Shown piece after piece: positions 18,104 through 27,937 of a stretch of DNA of 35,149 nucleotides. Made by a program: the position numbers and the translations under genes. Positions within the stretch are counted from its first letter, which is position 1. Every line of letters begins with the position of its first letter. The notes under the pieces are model-generated. The model was not told where the DNA came from, did no database searches, and worked only from the letters and a program-made list of their open reading frames with translations. The stretch comes from Methanomicrobiales archaeon (GTDB lineage: Archaea > Halobacteriota > Methanomicrobia > Methanomicrobiales > JACTUA01), in assembly GCA_028678665.1 (NCBI GenBank), contig JAJRDA010000004.1, positions 1 through 35,149 on the forward strand, written 5' to 3'.

Positions 18104-18715
18104 CTACGCCCGCTCGGTGAATCCCACCGGTCCCACGATTCGGGTGATGCGGATCTTCACCTTGTCCTTGGGCTTGGCCCCCGCCACGTAAAGGGTGTAT
18201 TTGCCCAGGCGCACGACACCGTCCCCCCGCTTGGAGATGGACTGGATCTCCACGTCCAGGACCGCCCCTTCCTCCAGCCGGTCGGAGGCAGGCTCCGTCC
18301 TGGCCTTCCGCTTCTTCACGGGCCGGTGCCCCCCGCAGGCGTCGCACCGCAGCACCGGGATCCTGCCGTCCTTCACGAGCCGGGTGTCGGGCCGCCCGCA
18401 CTCCGAACAGATCACGTAATCCTCGACGTAGTGCCGGATCAGGCCGTTCACCATCCCCTGCTCGAACTTGCCGTTGAAGACTGCCCGGTTTCCGTCGATC
18501 TTACCCGCGGTGCCCAGCTCCCCCACCAGGTACTTCATCAGGTCGTCCCTGTCCCGGTTCAGGATATCCGCGATCTCGGCAAAGTTCTCGAGGACGGTGG
18601 TCTTCCCCTCGATGAAGGCCTTGGCCACCGGGATCTGGAACCGCTCACCGGTTCCCGTGACCTCCGTGATCTGGGAATAGGCCTTCTTCAGGAGATCCTC
18701 GTACGATTCCGCCAT
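18104..18715 (-). CDS. eif2b: Translation initiation factor aIF2 beta with C-terminal TRAM domain
   Basis: [55 protein letters not shown]...[12 protein letters not shown], then TRAM-like [47 protein letters not shown]. Confidence 0.88.
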   Translation of the reverse strand: MAESYEDLLKKAYSQITEVTGTGERFQIPVAKAFIEGKTTVLENFAEIADILNRDRDDLMKYLVGELGTAGKIDGNRAVFNGKFEQGMVNGLIRHYVEDYVICSECGRPDTRLVKDGRIPVLRCDACGGHRPVKKRKARTEPASDRLEEGAVLDVEIQSISKRGDGVVRLGKYTLYVAGAKPKDKVKIRITRIVGPVGFTERA

Positions 18716-18806
18716 GGGTATCCATGGGATGGCCGGGGTGTTAAAGGATATCCCCGGGGGCGGACCGGCGGGTTTTATGGAGCCGCATGGGCATACCATT
18801 CCGTAC

Positions 18807-20879
18807 ATGCTGTCGTCCGAGGATCTGGCGCACCTCCGGCGTGAGCTGGGGCGGGATCTCACCCCGCTGGAAACCGCCTGCTTCGAGAACCTCTGGAGCG
18901 AACACTGCAGCTACCGCTCCACCCGGAAGCTGCTGGCAACGCTGCCCACCACCGGCCCGAACGTGATCGTCGGTCCCGGTGACGATGCGGCGGTGGTCCG
19001 GTTCTCAGAGGATCTCGCTGTCGTCGTGGGAATGGAGAGTCACAACCACCCCAGCTACGTGGATCCCTACCACGGCTCGGCGACCGGCGTCGGGGGCATC
19101 GTCCGGGACGTGGTCTCCATGGGGGCCCGGCCCATCGCCCTCATGGATCCCCTCTATTTCGGCACGCTCACCGACGAGAAGAACCGGTATCTCTTCGAGC
19201 ACGTGGTGGCGGGCATCGGGGACTACGGGAACTGCATCGGCGTACCGGTGGTCCGCGGGGAGGTGGTGGTGGACCCCTCCTACCGCGGTAACCCTCTCGT
19301 CAACGTGGTCTGCGTGGGGATCGTGCACCCGGACCGGTACCTGCTGGCCCGGGCCAGGGAGCCGGGCAACCCCCTGCTCCTGGTCGGTTCCTCGACGGGG
19401 AGGGACGGGATGGGCGGGGCGTCCTTCGCCTCCCGGGACCTCTCCGAGGACTCGGAGGCCGAGGACAGGCCCAGCGTCCAGATCGGGGATCCCTACACCG
19501 AGAAGCTGATCATCGATGCGGTGCTGGAGATGGCGGAGACCGGTACGGTCCTCTCCTGCAAGGACCTGGGTGCGGCGGGGCTCGCCGGGGCCTCCAGCGA
19601 GATGTGCAGCACCTTCGGTGCCGAGATCCACGCGGACCGGGTCCGGCAGCGGGAAGCGGGAATGACGCCCCCCGAGATCATGCTCTCCGAGTCCCAGGAA
19701 CGGATGCTGATCGAGACCCGGGCCCGGGACGTCCCGGCCCTCTCCCGCATCGCCGAGAAGTACGACCTCACCTGGAGCGAGATCGGGAAGGTGATCCCGG
19801 AGCCCCGCTACCGGGTCCTCTTCCACGGGAAGGTGGCCTGCGATCTCCCCATCCGGCTCCTCACCCACGGTGCCCCCCTCTGCCAGTGGGAGACGAAACC
19901 CCGCCACCTCGCCCGGCCGTATGCCCGTCCTGCCGCAGACCTCGCGGCCCTCGCGGCACTCGTCCTCTCCCACCCCGAAGTGGCAGGAACCGAATGGGTC
20001 ACCGAGCAGTACGACCACGACGTGCAGCTCCGCAGCGTCTCGCTGGCCCGGGACGCGGCGGTGCTCCGGCTGGATGGGGCTGCACTCGTCCTCTCCTGCG
20101 GGTGCAACCCCAGGCAGATCGCCATCCGGCCGTATGAGGGGACCGCCAACTCCCTGTACGAGAATGCCGCCAACCTGGCGGTGGTGGGTGCAGAGCCCCT
20201 CTGCATCGTCAACTGCCTGAACTTCGCGAGCCCCGTCCACCCGGAGATCTGCTGGGAGCTGGAAGAGTGCATCCGGGGACTGGGGGACATGGCCCGCCGG
20301 ATGGGCGTCCCGGTGGTGGGGGGCAACGTCTCCCTGTACAACGAGAGCGACGAGTTCGGGACCCAGATCCGGCCCACCCCCTCCATCGGCCTGGTCGGGA
20401 AGGGGGATGTCCGCACCTGGCAGCCTGCGCCGGAAGGCGCATTGCTGGCCCTCGTGGGGGAGACCCGGGCGGAGTTCGGCGGTTCCGTGCTGGATGCGGT
20501 GACCGGCTGCGGGGGGGATGCCCCTGCACTCGCCGATATCGCGGTGCTCGCACGCATCCGTGAGCTCGTGAACTCCGGGTCATGCCTGGCGGCCACCGAC
20601 CTCTCCCAGGGCGGCCTTCTCGCCGCCCTCGCCGCCCTCTCCCCTGACGCCATGGTGGAAGTGGAGGGCGATCCGGTGGCAGGGCTCTTCTCGGAGACCT
20701 GTGGCCGGTTCCTGGTGGCGGTCCGCGACGAATCGCGGCTGAAGGGCCTCCCCTTCCGGATCCTCGGGGAGGCGGGTGGTGACGGACTCCGTATCACCGC
20801 GGGGAAGGAACGGCTGGTCCTCACCGCGGAGGAACTGCGCCGCTATGAAGGGACGGTCACCGCCCTGATGCGGGGCTGA
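18807..20879 (+). CDS. purL: Phosphoribosylformylglycinamidine synthase subunit PurL
   Basis: [66 protein letters not shown]. Start 18807 preferred over 18714, which overlaps the aIF2beta start. Confidence 0.93.
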   Translation: MLSSEDLAHLRRELGRDLTPLETACFENLWSEHCSYRSTRKLLATLPTTGPNVIVGPGDDAAVVRFSEDLAVVVGMESHNHPSYVDPYHGSATGVGGIVRDVVSMGARPIALMDPLYFGTLTDEKNRYLFEHVVAGIGDYGNCIGVPVVRGEVVVDPSYRGNPLVNVVCVGIVHPDRYLLARAREPGNPLLLVGSSTGRDGMGGASFASRDLSEDSEAEDRPSVQIGDPYTEKLIIDAVLEMAETGTVLSCKDLGAAGLAGASSEMCSTFGAEIHADRVRQREAGMTPPEIMLSESQERMLIETRARDVPALSRIAEKYDLTWSEIGKVIPEPRYRVLFHGKVACDLPIRLLTHGAPLCQWETKPRHLARPYARPAADLAALAALVLSHPEVAGTEWVTEQYDHDVQLRSVSLARDAAVLRLDGAALVLSCGCNPRQIAIRPYEGTANSLYENAANLAVVGAEPLCIVNCLNFASPVHPEICWELEECIRGLGDMARRMGVPVVGGNVSLYNESDEFGTQIRPTPSIGLVGKGDVRTWQPAPEGALLALVGETRAEFGGSVLDAVTGCGGDAPALADIAVLARIRELVNSGSCLAATDLSQGGLLAALAALSPDAMVEVEGDPVAGLFSETCGRFLVAVRDESRLKGLPFRILGEAGGDGLRITAGKERLVLTAEELRRYEGTVTALMRG

Positions 20880-20946
20880 AGAAGCGGAATATCACCTTTT
20901 TCGGCCGTACAACATCATCCCAATCGGAAGAAACCGATGGAGAGGA

Positions 20947-20993
20947 CTATCCTCGCGGGGGTGGGAACGGGAGAGGGCCGGCCCCCTCCCGTC
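20947..20993 (-). repeat. Family A intergenic repeat copy A7 (inverted)
   Basis: actatcctcgcgggggtgggaacgggagagggccggccccctcccgt. Confidence 0.7.
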
Positions 20994-21048
20994 ATGCAGT
21001 ATCAGGTCAGCGGATGGAGATTTCCGGCTCATTCATCAGAATGATACG

Positions 21049-21108
21049 TCCAGTGGGACGCTCCCGGGGGGCTTTCGCCCCCCCGCCGCGTGGGCGCCCC
21101 CCCGGGTG
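21049..21108 (-). repeat. Family B repeat copy B6 (inverted, variant loop)
   Basis: Minus strand GGGGGGCGCCCACGCGGCGGGGGGGCGAAAGCCCCCCGGGAGCGTCCCACTGGA; same core as B1-B3 with a GAAA loop. Confidence 0.7.
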
Positions 21109-21141
21109 ACGGGTGGATCATCGGTTTTGCCGATGGAAGGG

Positions 21142-21202
21142 ACTATCCTCATGCGGGGGATGCCGCAGCGGCGGGGACGGCAGCCCCCAAGAGCGTCCTA
21201 TG
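21142..21202 (+). repeat. Degenerate A-left-arm/B chimeric copy B5
   Basis: actatcctcatgcgggggatgccgcagcggcggggacggcagcccccaagagcgtcctatgg. Confidence 0.55.
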
Positions 21203-21232
21203 GAACAGGAAGTAATCTGTGATCCGCTCCCT

Positions 21233-21718
21233 TCACCCCTGCCCCGCCGATTGCTTGACGGCAGAGACCAGTTCCGCCATCTTCTGCTCGTCAGTGAGAT
21301 CCCTGGGTGCGAATGCGAAGGTGCCCACGACGTCCACGCCCCGGGCTAAGAGGGCTTCCTTCATCATGGCCAGGGTCTCGCCGGGTTTCCCGCCACAGGT
21401 GGCAAGGACGATCCCCTTCTTCCCCTCGCATCCCCGGAGGGCTGCGATGGCGGCGTTGGCGGCCGGGGTCGGGGACCAGGCCCACACCGGGGAGCCGACG
21501 ACGATGAGGGTATGGCGGGATACGTCGATGGCCGCAGGCTCAATCCGTGCCAGTTCCCTCCGGCGCGCCCTGGCGGAGCCCAGCAGGTACATGGTGATTT
21601 TATTGTACCCTGTGCAGTCCTTCACCGGGATCAGCTCGCCTCCGGTGGCGGATGCGATGCGCTTCGCCACCCCTTCGGTGTTCCCGGTCTCACTGTGATA
21701 GACTATGGCAACAGACAT
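21233..21718 (-). CDS. Flavodoxin
   Basis: MSVAIVYHSETGNTEGVAKRIA (FMN phosphate loop), LIVVGSPVWAWSPTPAANAAI. Confidence 0.88.
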   Translation of the reverse strand: MSVAIVYHSETGNTEGVAKRIASATGGELIPVKDCTGYNKITMYLLGSARARRRELARIEPAAIDVSRHTLIVVGSPVWAWSPTPAANAAIAALRGCEGKKGIVLATCGGKPGETLAMMKEALLARGVDVVGTFAFAPRDLTDEQKMAELVSAVKQSAGQG

Positions 21719-21801
21719 GCCGGGAGGATGGGTGCGGGTTTCACATAAGATATGGCATCTGCCCGGGTTAGTTCGGCCAGAAGGTTATCCCGCAGGATGG
21801 T

Positions 21802-21848
21802 GCGGGAGGGGGCAGAGCCCCCTCCCGGGCCCTCCCCCGTGAAGATAG
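21802..21848 (+). repeat. Family A intergenic repeat copy A8 (left part of composite 2)
   Basis: gcgggagggggcagagccccctcccgggccctcccccgtgaagatag. Confidence 0.75.
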
Positions 21849-21898
21849 CCTGCCGTTCAGTGGTTGCCAGGAACCGGGGACACCTGGCGTGAGAAAAC

Positions 21899-21957
21899 TG
21901 GCGGGGGGTGCCCACGCGGCGGGGGCGGTGAGCCCCCGAGAGCGTCTCACCAGTACC
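21899..21957 (+). repeat. Family B intergenic repeat copy B2
   Basis: ggcggggggtgcccacgcggcgggggcggtgagcccccgagagcgtctcaccagtac; identical to B3 across this stretch. Confidence 0.85.
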
Positions 21958-22079
21958 ACACAGCTGCATGACACCGCCATGTCGCGTTCAATGAAATCCG
22001 CAGGCGCCGCGGCAGGAGGGAACGGGCCCCGGGCTTCAGGGAACTACTGCAGGAAACACGGGAAAAAAGGATGGGAAGA

Positions 22080-23078
22080 TTATCTCCTGAACTGCGGCAT
22101 CAGGGCACGGATCTCCTTCCCCACGTCTTCGATCAGGTGCTCCTCGTCCGCCCGGGTGAGGGCGTTGAAGACGGGGCGGTTCACCTGGTTCTCCAGTATC
22201 CACTCCCGGGCGAACTCGCCGCTCTGGATCTCGTCGAGGATCTCCTGCATCGCCTGGTACACCTCGGGCCCGATGACCCGGGGGCCCCGCGTCAGGTCAC
22301 CGTACTGGGCCGTGTTACTGATGGCGTTCCGCATGTTGGTGAACCCTCCCTCGTAGATCAGGTCCACGATCAGCTTCGTCTCGTGGAGCACCTCGAGATA
22401 TGCCATCTCGGGGGCGTAGCCGGCATCCACCAGCGTCTCGAACCCGGCCTTGATGAGAGATGTCATCCCCCCGCAGAGCACCGTCTGCTCCCCGAAGAGA
22501 TCGGTCTCGGTCTCCTCGCGGAACGTGGTCTCCAGGACGACGGCACGGGTGGCACCGATCCCCTTCGCATAGGCGAGGGCTGTCTCCTTTGCCTTCCCGG
22601 TGGCGTCTTGGTGGATGGCGATCAGGGCAGGGACCCCCTTCCCTTCCTCGTAGGTCCTCCGGACCATGGCCCCGGGGCCCTTGGGTGCGATCATGATCAC
22701 GTCAACACCCGGGGGCGGCACGATCTGGCCGAAATGGATGTTGAAGCCGTGGGAGCAGGAGAGGGTCATCCCGTCCTCCAGATGGGGCTGGATCTCCGAC
22801 CGGTACACCCCGCCCTGGAGCTCGTCGGGGACGAGGATCTGGACGAGATCTGCCTTCTTCACCGCGTCTTTCACGGGAAAGACCTTGAAGCCGTCCCCGC
22901 TGGCTTTCTGCCAGGACTTCCCCTGCCGCAGCCCGATGATCACATCGAGGCCGCTGTCCCGCAGGTTCAGTGACTGGCCCCGGCCCTGCGAACCGTAGCC
23001 GATGACCGCGATCTGCTTTCCCTTGAGGACCGAGAGGTCCGCATCCCCGTCAAAGTAGCGTGGTATTGTCCCTTCCAT
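22080..23078 (-). CDS. ilvC: Ketol-acid reductoisomerase
   Basis: [96 protein letters not shown]. Confidence 0.95.
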   Translation of the reverse strand: MEGTIPRYFDGDADLSVLKGKQIAVIGYGSQGRGQSLNLRDSGLDVIIGLRQGKSWQKASGDGFKVFPVKDAVKKADLVQILVPDELQGGVYRSEIQPHLEDGMTLSCSHGFNIHFGQIVPPPGVDVIMIAPKGPGAMVRRTYEEGKGVPALIAIHQDATGKAKETALAYAKGIGATRAVVLETTFREETETDLFGEQTVLCGGMTSLIKAGFETLVDAGYAPEMAYLEVLHETKLIVDLIYEGGFTNMRNAISNTAQYGDLTRGPRVIGPEVYQAMQEILDEIQSGEFAREWILENQVNRPVFNALTRADEEHLIEDVGKEIRALMPQFRR

Positions 23079-23204
23079 GGCCGGTTATATCAGCGGAGGA
23101 GGACATAAATATTATATAAGGAAAGGTAAGAAACATAACCGAACCGGGGCTCTCCCCGGCACCTACTTTACCGATCGCGATATCTGACAGCCGGGAGTTC
23201 TCCC

Positions 23205-24161
23205 ATGGATTTACCTGATGTCCAGGCCACCCGTCCCGAGATCTGCATCAACCTGAGCCGGGTCGGGGTAAAAAACGTGCAGAAGCTGGTGGAAGTGGCA
23301 CGGCCCGGGAAGCGGCCGGTCATCTTCATCTCTACCTTCGATGTCTTTGTGGACCTTCCTGCGAACCTCAAAGGGGCCAACCTCTCCCGCAACTTCGAGG
23401 TGATCGACGAGGTCCTCCAGCATGCCACCGACGGGGAGGTGAAAGAGGTGGAGGAACTCTGCAGCACGGTGGCACGCCGGCTGCTGGACCGGCACGAGTA
23501 CGCGGACCGCACCGAGGTCCGTATGAAGAGCCAGTTCATGCAGAAACGGGAGACCCCCGTCTCCCACACGGCCTGCCACGAGGTCGTAATCGTCTATGCC
23601 AGGGCCGTTGCCCGCAGGAACGACTCCGAACCCTTTGTCCGCAAGGCCATCGGGGCCGAGGTGACGGGCATGACCGCATGCCCCTGCGCCCAGGACATCA
23701 TGAAGGACCGGGCCACCACGGTTCTTCAGGAGATCGGCCTCACGCGTGAGAAGATCGACAGGTTCTTCTCCGAGATCCCGATGGCCACCCACAACCAGCG
23801 GGGAAAGGGTTTCCTCTGCGTGGAGACCGACGATGACCAGCATGTCGGCCTGGAGAAGATCATCTCCATCCTGAAGGAATCCATGTCGGCACGGATCTTC
23901 GAGCTCCTGAAGCGGGGCGACGAGAGCTATGTGGTCATGGAAGCCCATAAGAACCCCCGCTTTGTCGAGGACTGCGTCCGGGAGATGGCCAAGCAGGTGC
24001 TCTCCACGTTCTCGGACCTCCCCGCCGATGCGGTGGTCACCATCAAGCAGACAAACGAGGAGTCCATCCACCAGCACGACGCCTATGCCGAGCGGAAGGC
24101 CACTCTTGCCGAACTGAAGGTGGAGATCGAGGGGGAACTGCAGGCGCCGAAGAAGTTCTGA
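23205..24161 (+). CDS. mptA: GTP cyclohydrolase MptA (GCYH-IB/FolE2 family)
   Basis: IEVARPGKRPVIFISTFDVFVDLP-type N-terminus, ETPVSHTACHEVVIVYARAVA, AIGAEVTGMTACPCAQDIM. Confidence 0.9.
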   Translation: MDLPDVQATRPEICINLSRVGVKNVQKLVEVARPGKRPVIFISTFDVFVDLPANLKGANLSRNFEVIDEVLQHATDGEVKEVEELCSTVARRLLDRHEYADRTEVRMKSQFMQKRETPVSHTACHEVVIVYARAVARRNDSEPFVRKAIGAEVTGMTACPCAQDIMKDRATTVLQEIGLTREKIDRFFSEIPMATHNQRGKGFLCVETDDDQHVGLEKIISILKESMSARIFELLKRGDESYVVMEAHKNPRFVEDCVREMAKQVLSTFSDLPADAVVTIKQTNEESIHQHDAYAERKATLAELKVEIEGELQAPKKF

Positions 24162-24368
24162 GGAGAACAGCGGAGCGCTCTCCCCCCGGGGAGATCTTCG
24201 GTGGATGATCCTTCTCTCTTTTCATGCAGTCTTGAAAACCGGAGAATGGGGAGTGAATTGCCGGCACCAGGGTATCCTTTCCGCCCGCCGGTGGAGTAGT
24301 CGGCTGAAACCATTTAATATCGTTAGAAACCAGAGAAATCTAAAATATTGTGATATTCACAATTAGTC

Positions 24369-24377
24369 ATGTTTATA
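24369..24377 (+). promoter_or_regulatory. TATA-like box upstream of the histidine kinase
   Basis: gtttatata in an AT-rich stretch; supports the downstream ATG at 24473 as start. Confidence 0.5.
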
Positions 24378-24472
24378 TACAAGCTCATCTAATTAATCCT
24401 TTACGCGTTGACGGCCCTCGTTGGGCCGCTGCCGGGTATCCCCCTGCCGGGGATGCCCGGAAGGACTACCCC

Positions 24473-26023
24473 ATGCACAATCCATCCGGAAACCGGGGAC
24501 GCATTGATCCCCCTGCCCGTGTCAGCGATGTCCTCTCGCACCAGCCGCCGGGAGGTTCCGGGGCAGGGACCGCGGTCGCGGGCGGTTCCGATCCGGTGAA
24601 CCCGGGAGAAGACCTCCGGTGCACGGTTCCGGAGCCCCTGGCAAGCCTGGTTCCAGATCTCCCGGGCCTGGTCTTCATCTGCGACGGGAATGGACGCCTC
24701 ACCGGGTTGAACCGGCGGGGCGAGATGCTGCTCGGTTCCCCTTCATCCGATCTGGCGGGCACCCGGGTGCTCGAGCTGGTGGCCGAGGAAGATCGGCCCT
24801 CGCTCTTGAGACTCCTCAGAGAGCTCCCCGACAAAGGTCCGTTTGAGGCCATAGTGCACCTGGTGGGAGGATCCGGCGGCAGGATCCCCTGTTTCCTCTC
24901 TGCATCCCGCCTCGCGATCGGGGGAATGAGCCTGACAGTGCTTCTCGGGAGCCCGGTCCCTGGCGGCCACGAAATCGATGAGGCATTGCGGGAGAGCGAA
25001 CAGCGGTTCAGGGAGTTCTCGGAGCTCCTTCCCCAGGCAGTCTACGAGACGGACGAGCAGGGGGTCCTCACCTTTGCGAACCGGCCCAGCATCGAATGCT
25101 TCGGCTACACGCCGGAGGATTTCCTCCAGCCCTTCCCGATCTTCCGGGTGATCTCGCCGGAAGAGCGGGAGAAGGCCATCCAGAACTTCCAGGGGACCCT
25201 GCGGGGGGAGAGGAATGTACCGGCCGAGTACACCGCCATCAAGAAGGACGGCACCCGCTTCACGATGATGACCTACGCCTCGCGCATCCTCCGCAACGGG
25301 AAACCCGTTGGCCTCCGTGGCCTTGCCCTCGATATCACGGAGAGGAAACGGATGGAGGAGGCCCTCCAGGCTGCGAACCGGAAGATCATGCTCCTCAACA
25401 GCATCACCCGGCATGATATCCTCAACACGGTCACAGCCCTCATGGGCTACACGGCCCTCGTGAAGGAGAGCAGCGAACCTGCAGAGATCGCATCCCTCCT
25501 CGGGAAGATCGAGAAGACCACGTACCGGATCCGGCAGCAGATCGAATTCACGAGGGATTACCAGGAGCTGGGTGTCCAGGGACCGCAGTGGCAGTCTGCC
25601 CAGGAGGTGGCCACCGCCTCCACTGCCCCGCTCAGGTCCCCGGACGTGGCGGTGGAGATCCACCTGGAGGGCCTCTCGCTCTCTGCGGACATGCTGCTCG
25701 GGAAGGTCTTCTATAACCTGATGGACAACAGCCTCCGGCACGCAGGGAGCGGACTCTCGCTCATCACCCTTACCTGGAGGGAGCACCCGGCCGGGGCTGT
25801 GGTCATCTACTCGGACAACGGCACAGGCGTTGCGGAGGATCAGAAGGAGCGGATCTTTGCCTACGGCGTGGGGAAGGGAACCGGTCTCGGTCTCTTCCTC
25901 ACGAGGGAGATCCTGTCCCTGACCGGTATCGCGATCCGGGAGAATGGTGAGTACGGGAAGGGCGCCCGTTTTGAAATCTCCATCCCCTCCGCGTGTTCCC
26001 GGTCCTCCGTGCCTGCCCGGTGA
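24473..26023 (+). CDS. PAS-domain sensor histidine kinase
   Basis: Two PAS-like segments, H-box RHDILNTVTALMGY, N-box FYNLMDNSLRHAG, G-boxes YSDNGTGVA and GTGLGLFLTREIL. Confidence 0.85.
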   Translation: MHNPSGNRGRIDPPARVSDVLSHQPPGGSGAGTAVAGGSDPVNPGEDLRCTVPEPLASLVPDLPGLVFICDGNGRLTGLNRRGEMLLGSPSSDLAGTRVLELVAEEDRPSLLRLLRELPDKGPFEAIVHLVGGSGGRIPCFLSASRLAIGGMSLTVLLGSPVPGGHEIDEALRESEQRFREFSELLPQAVYETDEQGVLTFANRPSIECFGYTPEDFLQPFPIFRVISPEEREKAIQNFQGTLRGERNVPAEYTAIKKDGTRFTMMTYASRILRNGKPVGLRGLALDITERKRMEEALQAANRKIMLLNSITRHDILNTVTALMGYTALVKESSEPAEIASLLGKIEKTTYRIRQQIEFTRDYQELGVQGPQWQSAQEVATASTAPLRSPDVAVEIHLEGLSLSADMLLGKVFYNLMDNSLRHAGSGLSLITLTWREHPAGAVVIYSDNGTGVAEDQKERIFAYGVGKGTGLGLFLTREILSLTGIAIRENGEYGKGARFEISIPSACSRSSVPAR

Positions 26024-26204
26024 GGGTTACTCTGGCACGGAGGGACCGTGGAGGGGCCTCTTCCCTGTCCTTGACAGGCATGGTCCCTTCGCTGATTCAT
26101 CCGGTTGACGGAAGAGACGGGTATCCTGTCGAAAGCCTGCTCCCCCCTTCGCCCTCGCGGGACTGTCTGGGGTGGACGTGCACTGGTGCCTGCAGGCTGC
26201 CGTG

Positions 26205-26213
26205 GAAAAAAAA
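26205..26213 (-). terminator. Poly-T tract downstream of the PEGA gene
   Basis: ccgtggaaaaaaaagggg on plus gives a T8 run on minus just past the stop codon. Confidence 0.45.
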
Positions 26214-26218
26214 GGGGA

Positions 26219-27529
26219 TTACCGGGCCCGCCAGATCAGGAAGAGGAGGAGGCCCGCCATGAGGACACCAGCGGCTGCCGCAAAGGGCGGGAGCCCGCTC
26301 TTCGTGGGGGCGGGGGTAGCCACCATCTCCAGCGAGGCCGTCACCGGAGTCGTGGTTCCGCCGACCACCTGCACCTCCATGGAGAAGTCCCGGTACCCCT
26401 GAAGCTGCACCCGGATCGTGTGGGTCCCTGCAGGGATCCCGGTGAGGGTGACCGGGGTAACGCCCCTGTACACATTGTCCACAAAGACATTGCCCCCGGA
26501 GGGCACCGAGGAGACCGAGACACCGCCGCCCTCGGGAATTGGGGTGGTCGAGGGGGTGGACTGGAGCGATGCGGTCACGTGGGTGGTGGTGCTCACCCGG
26601 ACGTTTACCGTTGTCGTGTATTCCTGGTATCCCGTGAGCTGCAGGGCGATGATGTGGTCTCCGGCAGGGACATTCTGGACGGTGTACACTCCCGAGGGCG
26701 GTGTCTGGCCCTGGACCACGCCGTCCATCCGGATGGTGGCCCCCGCAGGCGTGGACGCGACCTGGATCCAGCCGGTGGTGGACGAGGGGATAGATGAGAG
26801 GGTGGCCCGGACGGTCTGATCCGAACCCTCGGCTACGGTGACGGTGGTCTTCCAGTCATGGTAATTGCTGGCATCCAGCTCAATGGTGTGGGTTCCGGGT
26901 GATACCTTCGTAAGGGTGAGAGGGGTCCGTCCCTGGTAGTCCCCGTCCAGGTAGATGAAGGCCGACACGGGATCGGAGATGATGGTAACCGACCCGGCAC
27001 GGACGATCTTCTTCAGCGGGAAATACTCGGTGAGCTGCTGGCCGGCGACCACGGTATCGGAAGTGGAGGCGCTCTCGTAGCCCTCCAGATCTGCCTCAAT
27101 CGTGTAGGTGCCCGGCCGGACGCTGGTGATGGTGAGGGGAGCAGTGCCGCGGTAGTTGCCGTTCAGGTAGATGGCAGCGCCCGTCGGTGTGGTGGTGACA
27201 TAGATGGATCCGTACTGCTCCAGGGGCTCCAGGGAGGCGGTCACCGGCACCGTCTCTCCCACAGCCGGGTTACCCGGGAGGTTCTGGGTCCAGGTCCTGT
27301 AGCCATCCAGGGATACACTCACCGTGTGCCCCGGTGGTGAAGTGGTGTACACCTCCACCGTGACCGGTGTGGTTCCCCGGTACTGGCCATCGAAGTGGAC
27401 CTCACCACCCGAGGGATTGGAATCAATCTGGTAGTACCCGACATCCCCTCCGATGTTCTCTGCCCCGGCCCCTGCCACAAGGGGGCAGAGGAGGAGCATA
27501 CCACAGAAAAGCAGCACCGGCATCCGCAT
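26219..27529 (-). CDS. PEGA-repeat surface protein (five repeats) with signal peptide and C-terminal TM anchor
   Basis: Repeats such as SIYVTTTPTGAAIYLNGNYRGTAPLTITSVRPGTYTIEADLEGYES; C-term GVLMAGLLLFLIWRAR. Confidence 0.88.
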   Translation of the reverse strand: MRMPVLLFCGMLLLCPLVAGAGAENIGGDVGYYQIDSNPSGGEVHFDGQYRGTTPVTVEVYTTSPPGHTVSVSLDGYRTWTQNLPGNPAVGETVPVTASLEPLEQYGSIYVTTTPTGAAIYLNGNYRGTAPLTITSVRPGTYTIEADLEGYESASTSDTVVAGQQLTEYFPLKKIVRAGSVTIISDPVSAFIYLDGDYQGRTPLTLTKVSPGTHTIELDASNYHDWKTTVTVAEGSDQTVRATLSSIPSSTTGWIQVASTPAGATIRMDGVVQGQTPPSGVYTVQNVPAGDHIIALQLTGYQEYTTTVNVRVSTTTHVTASLQSTPSTTPIPEGGGVSVSSVPSGGNVFVDNVYRGVTPVTLTGIPAGTHTIRVQLQGYRDFSMEVQVVGGTTTPVTASLEMVATPAPTKSGLPPFAAAAGVLMAGLLLFLIWRAR

Positions 27530-27812
27530 CGTGGATCGTCTCTACCTGATTATTCTCCAAAATAGTATTAAAAAATTATGATTTGTCCCCCAAGAAAATG
27601 ATGCCAGTTATCATAATTTATCTGATAAATTCTGATGAAATCAGATATGGCCCCAAGAGCAGGGGAAACCGAGAGCGGCAGCTGCATCCCGGCCTCATTT
27701 CACGACGGGAGGGACAGTGTTCCTGGCAGACGGTGTGCCGCACCGTCGGCCATGGTTCGGAAGCATCGGAAATACACACATGTTCCCTGACGGGAGGTTG
27801 GGAAAAAAGGAA

Positions 27813-27820
27813 AACTATAA
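27813..27820 (+). promoter_or_regulatory. TATA-like box of the frh operon
   Basis: aactataa about 120 nt upstream of frhA. Confidence 0.45.
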
Positions 27821-27937
27821 CTAACGACAGGAGGTAACTTCCTGTTTGCGTACATGATTGTACGGATAGTGCACAGAGTGCGCTCCAAATCCAGTACCGC
27901 CCGATGAACACGTGAGCATTAAGACGAGGCGATATCA

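Noticed and set aside
27583-27837. 84-aa ORF upstream of frhA
   Set aside because: No recognisable domain, spans dyads and TATA-like sequence; better explained as regulatory DNA.
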